A stretch of DNA of 12,454 bases, from NCBI GenBank assembly GCA_002714165.1, contig PAWT01000044.1:18400-30853 (forward strand), in the 5' to 3' direction. The notes beneath the pieces are model-generated. The model was not told the origin of the DNA and ran no database searches. It saw only the letters and a program-made list of their open reading frames with translations. Source of the DNA: Acidobacteriota bacterium (GTDB lineage Bacteria > Acidobacteriota > Vicinamibacteria > Vicinamibacterales > UBA823). Each line of letters opens with the position of its first letter. Within the stretch, counting starts at the first letter, position 1. The position numbers and the translations under genes were made by a program. Shown here in pieces: positions 1 through 7,032 of this stretch.

Positions 1-761
1 GCGATCCGCTTGTGTCGTCCAAAGCCAGTAAAAAATGCATTAGCCTTCGATGACCTGCGTGATCCATCGATGACAAAGATACCGTCGAGTGGAAACGCTA
101 CTGACCGCGTATAGCCGAGGATCGCTTCCTGTAGAACACCTTCGTTGAGTGGCGAAAACTTATTGAAGAGAGGCATGATCCAAGTAGGACCAATGAACAA
201 TGTTGCCAACATGAACACTGTTGTGACCGCCCAACACCAGAGCCATGCCATCCCACCAGCCCAAGAAAAAAAGAAGAGCACTGCACTCAGTAACAAGCCG
301 CCGATCACAACAGACATCATTACGGCCTTCACACGATCGGACCAGAACGTCGCCATCGTTGTCCGATTAAATCCGAACCGCTCCTCAATGAAGAACGTGG
401 AATACAGCTGAAACGGTAAGCCAATCAGTCCCGAGGCAGCCATTAATCCGCCAACGAAGAGCAATCCCGATCCGATTTCTCCCCACCCTTGGGCACGCAC
501 AGAATGATCGAGCCAACCAAACCCGCCCAACTGCCAAAAAACGAGTAGCACGGCAAGCCCTACAGACTCTTGTACCAGCCCAAACCTGGTCCGCGTGTGT
601 GTGTACTCCTGCGACTTCGCGTAGCGGTCTATCTCATACACGCCCAGGAATTCAGTCGGCACCTCAGGCGACATGGCTCGGAGGTTAAGCAAACTAGCTG
701 TAATGGAAAGTAGGTACTCACTGAGGAGCGCAACAAGAACGATGACGGCGTAGGCGTTCAT
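1..761 (-). CDS. M48 family (Ste24/CAAX protease 1-like) membrane metallopeptidase, C-terminus cut by window edge
   Basis: My reading of the reverse strand gives an uninterrupted 253-residue frame from an ATG at 761 to the left edge, with no stop. It matches the N-terminal part of Ste24-type zinc proteases. Seen: a VPTEFLGVYE segment (34-43) followed by KSQEYT (49-54) and TRFG (58-61); LPFQLYSTFFIEE (115-127) then FGFNRTT; GPTWIMPLFNKFSPL (191-205); and IDGSRRSSKANAFFTGFG (231-248), the stretch that precedes the zinc site in this family. The HEXXH motif should lie just beyond the edge, so catalysis cannot be confirmed. Hydrophobic helices lie near 3-20, 62-80, 100-118, 148-167 and 174-192. 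The start overlaps the phosphatase stop by one base (TAATG), pointing to translational coupling. Bacterial homologues have no prenylated CAAX substrates; a role in membrane-protein turnover is inference. The family call is secure, the substrate unknown. Confidence 0.9.
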   Translation of the reverse strand, partial: MNAYAVIVLVALLSEYLLSITASLLNLRAMSPEVPTEFLGVYEIDRYAKSQEYTHTRTRFGLVQESVGLAVLLVFWQLGGFGWLDHSVRAQGWGEIGSGLLFVGGLMAASGLIGLPFQLYSTFFIEERFGFNRTTMATFWSDRVKAVMMSVVIGGLLLSAVLFFFSWAGGMAWLWCWAVTTVFMLATLFIGPTWIMPLFNKFSPLNEGVLQEAILGYTRSVAFPLDGIFVIDGSRRSSKANAFFTGFGRHKRI

Positions 762-2410
762 TACTCGCGACCCAAAGCTTCATGAAGCACTCGGCCGTCT
801 GGACGCGCTAGGGTGATCCCCATAAGTCGTCCAAGCGTCGGGGCGATGTCGGCCGGCGTCACAGTTTCGTTATAGCGCCCAGCACGTATGCCTAGGCCGT
901 AGAGAATGACTGGAACCCGGCGGTCGTAGAGATTTGACGTGCCATGCGACGCGGCGTTTCCGCTAATCCAGTAAGGTTTCTGTGTAAACATTAAGTCACC
1001 GCTGCGGACGGGGTGGAAGCTCGACACGACCGCGCGCGCCTCCGAATCCCCTACTGCGACCTTACCCGCAACCAGTATTTCATGACGAAAAACCCGTGCA
1101 ACACCTGGACTGGTTGCGAGCGCCTCGATTGCTGCTTCAAGCGCCAGCGGATCCGCTTTAAGCCGTTCGTATACTCCGGGTTTGAAGTAAACACCTCCAG
1201 CCGTGACACTGGCCACGTAGGTACCCTGACCGAATCTCGACTCAAGTGCGCCCTCGACACGTTCCCGGATGGTCCGCCCGCGCACCCTTCCCGCGTCGAG
1301 GCCGGCGGCCTCCATCTGCTCAGGCACCGGTGAGACGCCGTGGTCAGCCGTCAGGGCGACCACGTAGCGATTTACACCAACCTGCCGATCGAGTTCATTG
1401 AGCAACTGACCGATGGTCTGGTCAAGTTGGAGCAACATGTCCTGCACCTCATGGCTGCGCGGTCCGAACCGGTGCCCAACCAAATCCAGCGCCGAAAAAC
1501 CGATGCCAAGATAATCAATTGTGTCGCGCTGCCCGAGGGTGAGACCATCGACGGCCAAGACGCCCAACCGGCCTAAGTAGGCATCCGACCATGGACTCGT
1601 CTTCCACCGCTCAATGAACTGGTGGTCGGTGACGGTGGTGCCGGCCAGGGGATGTGGAAAGGTTCGGTCCCAGTCAGCTGGGGGACGCTCCCCTATCGCA
1701 TCATCCGTGTAACGGTAGCCCGCTGAGTCAGTAAACCGCACCCACGTATCACCCAGTGCATCTGTTATCGGCTGAGCTGATAGCGCGTCGACCAACAACG
1801 TAACTGGCTGAAAACCGACCTCGTGCGATGCTAACCATGATCCATCATCGCCAAGCCAAAGCAGTGCATCGGCCCGCTGTCCGGCCAGAGTGATGGCGGA
1901 GCGCTCCTTCAGCGAGAACGTTGCCACTCGCACGTCACCACCAAGTTGCGTGCGCATTTCGTCAGCCAACGTTGGAACGAGTAACCGGTGCGCGCTTTCT
2001 CCCTCTCGTATTACGTCAGTTGCACCGTAGCTAATCACCGGAGTCTGGGGATCAAACGTGCATCGCACCAACTGGCGAGTTTCTCGGTCCCACCAGCTAT
2101 TGGCGATCATTCCGTGAGTTGCCGGATAACTACCGGTCGCGATCGTCGCGTGTCCAGCACACGTGACCGTGCTGAGGTACGGGTAGGCAGCATCGGTGAA
2201 CCGTGCGCCGTCGTCGATTAACCGCCGTAATCCCTGCGTCCACTGCTGACCGTAGGTGTCAATATAATCAGCGCGGAACTGATCGACGACCAAGATCACA
2301 ACAAGACGCAGAGGGTCCGCTGCGAACGCGGGTACCGCCAAGGACACCCACAACAGGAGTGCTCCACACACTACTCGCGGCCAGGAATGTGTAAAGAAAT
2401 TGGTCTGCAT
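761..2410 (-). CDS. Secreted PafA-like alkaline phosphatase superfamily protein (predicted phosphomonoesterase)
   Basis: A 549-residue enzyme of the nucleotide pyrophosphatase/PafA branch of the alkaline phosphatase superfamily, predicted to hydrolyse phosphate esters outside the cytoplasm using two zinc ions. With the ATG at 2410 as residue 1, the expected ligands are all visible: D43 (VVDQFRADY), nucleophile T83 (STVTCAGH), N104 (ANSWW), D309 and H313 (DLVGHRFGP), D356 and H357 (TADHG) and H489 (SHGT). K168 and R170 in SLKERSAI correspond to the pair that binds the phosphoryl group in the Elizabethkingia PafA monoesterase, which favours a mono- over a diesterase; that is inference from known family members. 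A signal peptide (1-30, cleavage after AFA) fits the ATG start. An in-frame TTG at 2437 would give 558 residues but puts charged residues before the signal and has no clear ribosome site. It lies 45 bases after the cyclodeaminase gene and overlaps the protease start by one base. Confidence 0.9.
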   Translation of the reverse strand: MQTNFFTHSWPRVVCGALLLWVSLAVPAFAADPLRLVVILVVDQFRADYIDTYGQQWTQGLRRLIDDGARFTDAAYPYLSTVTCAGHATIATGSYPATHGMIANSWWDRETRQLVRCTFDPQTPVISYGATDVIREGESAHRLLVPTLADEMRTQLGGDVRVATFSLKERSAITLAGQRADALLWLGDDGSWLASHEVGFQPVTLLVDALSAQPITDALGDTWVRFTDSAGYRYTDDAIGERPPADWDRTFPHPLAGTTVTDHQFIERWKTSPWSDAYLGRLGVLAVDGLTLGQRDTIDYLGIGFSALDLVGHRFGPRSHEVQDMLLQLDQTIGQLLNELDRQVGVNRYVVALTADHGVSPVPEQMEAAGLDAGRVRGRTIRERVEGALESRFGQGTYVASVTAGGVYFKPGVYERLKADPLALEAAIEALATSPGVARVFRHEILVAGKVAVGDSEARAVVSSFHPVRSGDLMFTQKPYWISGNAASHGTSNLYDRRVPVILYGLGIRAGRYNETVTPADIAPTLGRLMGITLARPDGRVLHEALGRE

Positions 2411-2455
2411 CGAAAACTCAACCACCCACGATCTCAAAGGAATTATGCCGAAAGG

Positions 2456-3424
2456 TCAAGCCGGTGAGCTGGCATCGGCGCATGTTGCACGCCACGCGGC
2501 CTCAGCAATCGCCGCATCCTGGGCCCCAACACCCGTAAGGTCACAGACGATCCGCTCGTGGCCCTCGCGACGGGTCACCGCACCCGTCACAAGCTGTCCA
2601 AGTTCGCCATGAATATGGTGAGAGGTAAAAACACCAGCCGTAATAGCATGATGAATCTCGCCAAGTTGCACGCATTGTGCGGTCCGGTCCGCAATGACCT
2701 TATCCGCTCGTTGGAGCACCCGCGGGGCCACCTCTTGCTTTTCCGGTCCGTCCGAACCAACCGCGATAAGGGTGGCTCCACTAGCCATCCAGCCATCTTG
2801 GATAATCGGCTCTCGGCTCGCTGTGACGGTCACGATAAGGTCGGCATCACGCACAGCAGCTTCAGCGCTTTCCGAGAGTTCGACAGGACGATTAAGTTCA
2901 CTTTTCAGTTCTTGCACACATTGCTGAGCACGCTCCTGGTTCCGACCCCACACGACGAGTTGCCGCCAAGACCGCACCCCGGCGATTGCGCGGCTTTGAT
3001 AGCGCGCCTGCAGTCCACTTCCGATGATGGCAACCTTACCGAGCGGCTCATTGGTTAGAAGGCGGGTAGCCAATGCTCCTGCAGCAGCTGTCCGGAGATC
3101 GGTGAGGTAACCATTATCCAGTAGAAGCGCCAGCGGAAACCCGGTCGTCGCGTCAAACACCATCATGAGACCCGAGCCACTCGGCAAACCGCGTTCACCG
3201 TTGGCATAGAAACCAGAGGCAATCTTGACTGCGAATACCGGCGCACCCGACAGATATGCGCTCTTGACATGGACCTCGCCACCAACCGGCTCAATATCAA
3301 GCCCCATCGGGGGTGGCTGCGTGACCCTGTCCTCGCCTAGTGCGCGGAACGCCGACTCAACCGCATCAAGCGCGACAGATCGACCCACGTGCTGACGCAA
3401 AGTGGCTTCATCGATAATCTGCAT
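2456..3424 (-). CDS. Ornithine cyclodeaminase / mu-crystallin family NAD(P)-dependent enzyme
   Basis: A 322-residue protein, normal length for the OCD/mu-crystallin family, whose members include ornithine cyclodeaminase, alanine dehydrogenase, and pyrroline-2-carboxylate and ketimine reductases. Seen: the substrate-side residues K54 and K67, the D109-R111 motif in YLTDLRTAAAG, the Rossmann motif IIGSGLQA (133-140), D225 in VGSDGPEK at the place of the catalytic aspartate of Pseudomonas putida ornithine cyclodeaminase, and DLTGVGAQD (295-303) near the end. No signal peptide, so cytoplasmic. The exact substrate cannot be chosen from sequence: the family is functionally mixed, and many members reduce cyclic imines rather than deaminate ornithine. 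The ATG at 3424 has a strong ribosome site (GAGGAG, 5 bases upstream). It is the first gene of a three-gene minus-strand set and lies 45 bases upstream of the phosphatase gene. No metabolic link between the three is obvious. Confidence 0.9.
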   Translation of the reverse strand: MQIIDEATLRQHVGRSVALDAVESAFRALGEDRVTQPPPMGLDIEPVGGEVHVKSAYLSGAPVFAVKIASGFYANGERGLPSGSGLMMVFDATTGFPLALLLDNGYLTDLRTAAAGALATRLLTNEPLGKVAIIGSGLQARYQSRAIAGVRSWRQLVVWGRNQERAQQCVQELKSELNRPVELSESAEAAVRDADLIVTVTASREPIIQDGWMASGATLIAVGSDGPEKQEVAPRVLQRADKVIADRTAQCVQLGEIHHAITAGVFTSHHIHGELGQLVTGAVTRREGHERIVCDLTGVGAQDAAIAEAAWRATCADASSPA

Positions 3425-3429
3425 CGGCT

Positions 3430-3435
3430 CTCCTC
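3430..3435 (-). promoter_or_regulatory. Strong Shine-Dalgarno site of the cyclodeaminase-family gene
   Basis: On the minus strand the sequence reads GAGGAG, ending 5 bases before the ATG at 3424. It fixes the start of this gene and predicts efficient translation of the operon leader gene. Confidence 0.75.
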
Positions 3436-3453
3436 GCTACTTATTCGTCGTTG

Positions 3454-3480
3454 TGCCGGGAAGAGTTATTAACTCCGGCA
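3454..3480. promoter_or_regulatory. Palindrome in divergent intergenic region, candidate operator
   Basis: A perfect 13-base palindrome GAGTTA-T-TAACTC (3463-3475) is enclosed by outer arms TGCCG (3454-3458) and CGGCA (3476-3480), with four unpaired bases (GGAA) on the left side only. It starts 30 bases upstream of the cyclodeaminase-family ATG, where a repressor or activator of that operon would be expected. It could instead form a leader-RNA hairpin. No convincing -35/-10 pair was found for either direction in 3425-3596, so the promoter positions are open. Confidence 0.4.
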
Positions 3481-3596
3481 AACCGAGCATCCGATCATAG
3501 CCCACCCGCGATCACTCTGGTATTTTGCGGTAGTATTTCCTGATAGTTAGCCCGCCCTCAATAGGGAGGATTCTCGTTCCGTCTACTCCACTCGTT

Positions 3597-5417
3597 ATGA
3601 TGCAGTTCCAACACTGTTTCCTCGCGCCCTCCGCCGCAGTTCTGTCTGGACTCTCGGCGAGTCTATTCACCCGACAAGCTCGCCTTTTTACCGCCCTCGC
3701 CTTGGCCATCGTTTTGGCGGCTTGCTCGCCGGCTGATCCTGGTGGAAGCCGAGTCGAGGCCCAGAAGCAGCTTATGGCGGGCCACGAGGAGGCTGAGCGG
3801 TGGGCGGCGGAGACACTCACCCAGCTGACGCTTGAAGAAAAGGTCGGACAGATGATCGTCGAACAAATGCGCGGTGATTATGTAGCCGACGACGACGCAA
3901 CGTTCAATTACTGGAAGACGCTTGTCCGCGACTATGGAATCGGTGGCTTCGTTGTCTATGGAGGGACGCCCCATGACACCGCCAACCTATTGAATCGACT
4001 CCAAACGCTGGCTGCGGTCCCGCTACTCATTTCAGCCGACTTTGAAGGTGGACCAGGTCAGCAGTTTGAGGGCGCCTCGGAGTTTCCTGCAAACATGGCG
4101 CTTGCCGCTATCGGCTCAGGAGAACTGGCCTATGAGGTCGGTCGGGTAGGCGCGGTTGAAGGACGTGCTATCGGTATCCATCTAACGTATTCGCCTGTGG
4201 TTGACGTGCTGACGCAACCAAATAATCCGGTGCTCAGTGTTCGCTCATTCGGCCGTGACATTGACCTGCTTGGTCGGATGGCTTCAGCCTACATTCAGGG
4301 TTATCAGGACCACGGCATGCTAGCTACCGCCAAACATTTTCCTGGGCGAGGCGATGTGGAACTCATACCCGGTACCGAATTTACGGTCAACCACAAACCA
4401 GCCGAGGAGGTCGAGCAGACTGACTTTCTAGCATTCCGGCACGCCATCGATGCGGGAGTCACGTTCATTATGACCGATCACATTAGCGTGCCCTCCGTCA
4501 CCAACGGCTCCGACCTGCCAGCGAGTGTCGAGCCGGCTTTAGCCACCAACTGGGTGCGTGAGCACCTTGGATTCGAGGGGGTGTTGACAACCGATGATCT
4601 CTGGTACGACAAGGTGGTGGACCGATTCGGCGCGGAACGGGTCGGCGTTATGGCGGTCAAGGCTGGCCACGACACCCTGCTTAAGCCACTTAACGCAATT
4701 AAAGCGATTGCCGCTCTTGTTGAGGCCGTCGAGAACGACGAGATTCCAATAGAGAGGATTAATGATTCAGTGCGTCGTCTTCTCTATTGGAAGGCTCGAT
4801 TGAATCTCCATCGTAACCGGTTCGTAGACCCCTCCCAGATCGATTCAAAAGTGGGCATCCGTGCCCACCGCGACCTAGTGCGCGACGTGGCTGACCGGTC
4901 TTTGACCGTTCTGGTCAATGATGGGTTCTTGCCAACGAATATGCATGCACTCGGCAACATCGTCCACATTTCAATCCAAAAGGCCGAATATCAACAGGCC
5001 GCACTGGATGTTGCTGCGCACCTCCAGCAGACGTTACCCGTCCGTCGAACGTTCGCACTTGGACCGAACGTAGATCCAGCAATCTATTCAGAAGTGGTAG
5101 CCGCAGCACGTGAGTCGGATACCGTTATTGTGTCGTTGTTCAATCCGCGCTCCGTCTACATCGACAATGGCCCGCTCCGGTCAAAGGACGTCGCCCTGGT
5201 CCAGTCAGTGATCGCTGCGAAGCCACGTTCCACTGTGGTTATGTCTTACGGCAACCCATATTTGGTGGATAGTACACGTGGCAGTGCTGCCTTCATTGTG
5301 GGCTACGGTGAGGGTGGCTTCTATGGAAACCAGTTTGCGTACGCCGAGTCCTTCGCTAAGTTACTCAAGGGAGAAATTACGGGTTCTGGCACACTACCTA
5401 TTGAACTGCCGAACTAA
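3597..5417 (+). CDS. Glycoside hydrolase family 3 lipoprotein, NagZ/N-acetylhexosaminidase-like with C-terminal domain
   Basis: A 606-residue predicted lipoprotein: an unusually long leader, hydrophobic 29-42, then lipobox VLAAC with lipidated Cys43. Residues about 70-400 form a GH3 TIM barrel: LTLEEKVGQM (77-86), ADFEGG (147-152), GIHLTYSPVVDV (193-204), SVRSFGRD (214-221), KHFPGRGD (246-253) and LTTDDLWY (330-337), where D333 fits the GH3 nucleophile. Residues about 430-606 form a C-terminal alpha/beta domain. NagZ enzymes release N-acetylglucosamine from peptidoglycan or chitin fragments. Here the Asp-Ser-His acid/base motif expected about five residues after KHFPGRGD reads Ile-Pro-Gly (257-259), so the substrate or mechanism may differ. 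The ATG at 3597 has another ATG directly after it; the nearest purine-rich site (AGGGAGGA, 3563-3570) is 26 bases away, rather far. It is followed after 59 bases by an exported oxidoreductase, suggesting joint glycan or sugar processing. Confidence 0.88.
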   Translation: MMQFQHCFLAPSAAVLSGLSASLFTRQARLFTALALAIVLAACSPADPGGSRVEAQKQLMAGHEEAERWAAETLTQLTLEEKVGQMIVEQMRGDYVADDDATFNYWKTLVRDYGIGGFVVYGGTPHDTANLLNRLQTLAAVPLLISADFEGGPGQQFEGASEFPANMALAAIGSGELAYEVGRVGAVEGRAIGIHLTYSPVVDVLTQPNNPVLSVRSFGRDIDLLGRMASAYIQGYQDHGMLATAKHFPGRGDVELIPGTEFTVNHKPAEEVEQTDFLAFRHAIDAGVTFIMTDHISVPSVTNGSDLPASVEPALATNWVREHLGFEGVLTTDDLWYDKVVDRFGAERVGVMAVKAGHDTLLKPLNAIKAIAALVEAVENDEIPIERINDSVRRLLYWKARLNLHRNRFVDPSQIDSKVGIRAHRDLVRDVADRSLTVLVNDGFLPTNMHALGNIVHISIQKAEYQQAALDVAAHLQQTLPVRRTFALGPNVDPAIYSEVVAAARESDTVIVSLFNPRSVYIDNGPLRSKDVALVQSVIAAKPRSTVVMSYGNPYLVDSTRGSAAFIVGYGEGGFYGNQFAYAESFAKLLKGEITGSGTLPIELPN

Positions 5418-5418
5418 G

Positions 5419-5440
5419 GTTCTCCGGTTCTACCGCGAAC
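5419..5440 (+). other. Small intercistronic hairpin after the GH3 gene
   Basis: Directly behind the stop codon, GTTC (5419-5422) and CGGT (5425-5428) can pair with ACCG (5432-5435) and GAAC (5437-5440) around a TCT loop, with an internal mismatch. There is no T-run, so it is more likely an RNA-stability or attenuation element, or chance, than a full terminator. Confidence 0.25.
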
Positions 5441-5476
5441 GTAAGATCGCACATTGCTTGTTGGGGAGATAAAAGA

Positions 5477-6808
5477 ATGGTTCACTCACGACGCCGTTTC
5501 CTCACACACTCCGCTACCGCCAGTGCGGGGGTCGCGATGCTGTCCCCTGCTGACTTGTGGGCTATGCAGTCTGCTCCCACTGACCGAATCGGTATCGGGG
5601 TCATCGGCTGCAATGGAATGGGGTTTTCAGACCTCAGTTCATTACTCAAGCTACCCGAGGCCGAATGCGTTGCGCTCTGTGATGTAGACGCGAACGTCTT
5701 AGGCAAACGCTCCAAGGAAGTTGAAGCGATGACCGGCGCAGTGCCAGCACTCTATGGAGACTTCCGCCGACTACTTGAAAATCGTGATGTAGACGCTGTC
5801 GTGATCGGCACACCCGACCACTGGCACTGCCTGCAGATGATCATGGCCTGTGAAGCCGGTAAAGACGTCTACGTTGAAAAACCTCTGGCAAATTCGATCG
5901 AGGAGTGTCGGTTGATGGTAGCTGCCGCGAAGCGCTACGACCGTGTTGTGCAAGTCGGCCAGTGGCAACGCAGTGGGCCACACTGGGAGGATGCTATTGC
6001 GTTCCTGCGGTCGGGCAAACTTGGGCGAGTGCGCACTGCACGAGCCTGGGCCTACATGGACTGGATGCCTCCCGTGCCGATGGTGCCCGACGGCCCCGCG
6101 CCACCAGGCGTCGATTACGACATGTGGTTGGGACCAGCACCGAAACGGCCGTTTAATTCGAACCGATTCCATTTCAATTTCCGCTGGTTCTGGGACTACG
6201 CGGGTGGTCTGATGACCGACTGGGGCGTTCACCTCATCGACATCGTGCTTTACGGAATGAATGCTACGGCGCCTCATTCGGTCGTGGCAAGCGGCGGGAA
6301 GTTCGCCTATCCAAACGATGCCGAGGAAACACCGGACACATTGCAGGCGATTTACGAGTTCGACGGATTCTCAATGATCTGGGAACATGCGGTCGGTATC
6401 GGCCTGGGTCCCTTCCAACGTGACCACGGAGTTGCGTTTGTTGGTAACGAGGGCACGTTAGTTGTTGACCGTAGTCGGTGGCAAGTTTTTCCCGAAACAG
6501 GCACCGAAGCCGGCAAACCTTTCTACAAAATGGACCCGGTCCCCGAACATCGAGCACTACCAGGCGAGGGCGGTCTCGATCAGCACACCAAGAACTTCAT
6601 CGAGTGCATGAGAACGCGCGAGCAGCCTCGGTGCAATCCTGAAATCGGTAGCCTTGCCGCAGTCAACGCACACTTGGGTAATGCGGCGTTCAGAACGAAC
6701 CGTAAGGTTCATTGGGATTCGTCGGTTCAACGGTTCCGTGACAACGACGACGCGAATCGGCTACTCACACCAACCTACCGTGAACCGTGGCACTTGCCGA
6801 GGGTATAG
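5477..6808 (+). CDS. Tat-exported Gfo/Idh/MocA family oxidoreductase
   Basis: A 443-residue NAD(P)-dependent sugar dehydrogenase-type protein. The N-terminus has a twin-arginine signal (SRRRFLTHSA, 4-13, followed by an Ala-rich stretch), so it is probably exported folded with its cofactor. The Rossmann motif GVIGCNGMG is at 41-49, an acidic CDVD at 68-71, GTPDHWH at 111-117, and the family signature EKP at 134-136 in VYVEKPLANS. The C-terminal half carries TDWGVHLIDIVLYG (247-260), with H252 and D255 in the usual substrate/catalytic region. Such Tat-exported members are common in Acidobacteriota and Planctomycetota and are usually tied to carbohydrate oxidation or epimerisation; the substrate here is unknown. 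The ATG at 5477 is supported by GGGGAG at 5463-5468, 8 bases upstream. It lies 59 bases downstream of the GH3 gene and is probably co-transcribed with it. Confidence 0.92.
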   Translation: MVHSRRRFLTHSATASAGVAMLSPADLWAMQSAPTDRIGIGVIGCNGMGFSDLSSLLKLPEAECVALCDVDANVLGKRSKEVEAMTGAVPALYGDFRRLLENRDVDAVVIGTPDHWHCLQMIMACEAGKDVYVEKPLANSIEECRLMVAAAKRYDRVVQVGQWQRSGPHWEDAIAFLRSGKLGRVRTARAWAYMDWMPPVPMVPDGPAPPGVDYDMWLGPAPKRPFNSNRFHFNFRWFWDYAGGLMTDWGVHLIDIVLYGMNATAPHSVVASGGKFAYPNDAEETPDTLQAIYEFDGFSMIWEHAVGIGLGPFQRDHGVAFVGNEGTLVVDRSRWQVFPETGTEAGKPFYKMDPVPEHRALPGEGGLDQHTKNFIECMRTREQPRCNPEIGSLAAVNAHLGNAAFRTNRKVHWDSSVQRFRDNDDANRLLTPTYREPWHLPRV

Positions 6809-6815
6809 GCTTCGT

Positions 6816-6846
6816 GGATTCAGGCCATGATGAACTGGCCTGATCC
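6816..6846 (+). terminator. Hairpin after the oxidoreductase gene, possible terminator
   Basis: GGAT-(T)-CAGGCCA (6816-6827) pairs with TGGCCTG-ATCC (6836-6846): 11 base pairs with one bulged T and an 8-base loop, starting 8 bases after the stop codon. No T-run follows, so it is not a classical intrinsic terminator. Its position between two gene blocks suggests transcript-end formation or 3'-end protection. Confidence 0.4.
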
Positions 6847-6956
6847 CTACAACCCCAGTCGGGAGCAGCTTGCCCCGCAGGTCGGTTCACCGAATCAGTC
6901 CGGCCGCAGGAGGACTCAACACCGACCACCCGAGCAGTCGCCTGTTCGTTAGAGAG

Positions 6957-6989
6957 GGCCGATCAATTAGGTATCCAAGCAGATCGGCC
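6957..6989. repeat. Perfect 8-base inverted repeat upstream of the DUF4159/VWA block
   Basis: GGCCGATC (6957-6964) and GATCGGCC (6982-6989) are perfect inverted copies with a 17-base spacer, ending 43 bases before the favoured start of the first DUF4159 gene. It could be an operator of the right-hand operon or a leader hairpin. No T-run follows. The remaining sequence of the 6809-7032 gap shows no convincing coding region or promoter. Confidence 0.4.
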
Positions 6990-7032
6990 GGTTGTGTTAC
7001 GCTGCCGCTACAACGGACTCCCGGAGCTTCCC

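Noticed and set aside
145..411. 88-residue plus-strand frame near the left edge
   Set aside because: Lies antisense to the M48 protease, whose conserved Ste24 motifs are continuous across it.
2558..3058. 166-residue open frame on the plus strand over the cyclodeaminase-family gene
   Set aside because: No family motif and no ribosome site. The antisense gene shows a full set of conserved residues, so this is a shadow frame.
4392..4394. H266 of the GH3 protein (VNHKP) as the missing NagZ catalytic His
   Set aside because: It sits about seven residues later than the canonical His when the flanking blocks are aligned without gaps, and no Asp-Ser precedes it. Not accepted without a structure.
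5771..6277. 168-residue open frame on the minus strand inside the oxidoreductase gene
   Set aside because: Its product is rich in His, Arg and Pro with no recognisable motif, and the opposite strand encodes a clear Gfo/Idh/MocA protein throughout.
6908..6913. Perfect AGGAGG in the gap before the first DUF4159 gene
   Set aside because: No ATG, GTG or TTG follows at a usable distance, so it does not mark a small gene.
6844..6993. Open frame upstream and in phase with the first DUF4159 gene
   Set aside because: It is open by chance from a stop at 6841; it has no start codon before the GTG at 6994 and its residues show no domain or signal-peptide character.
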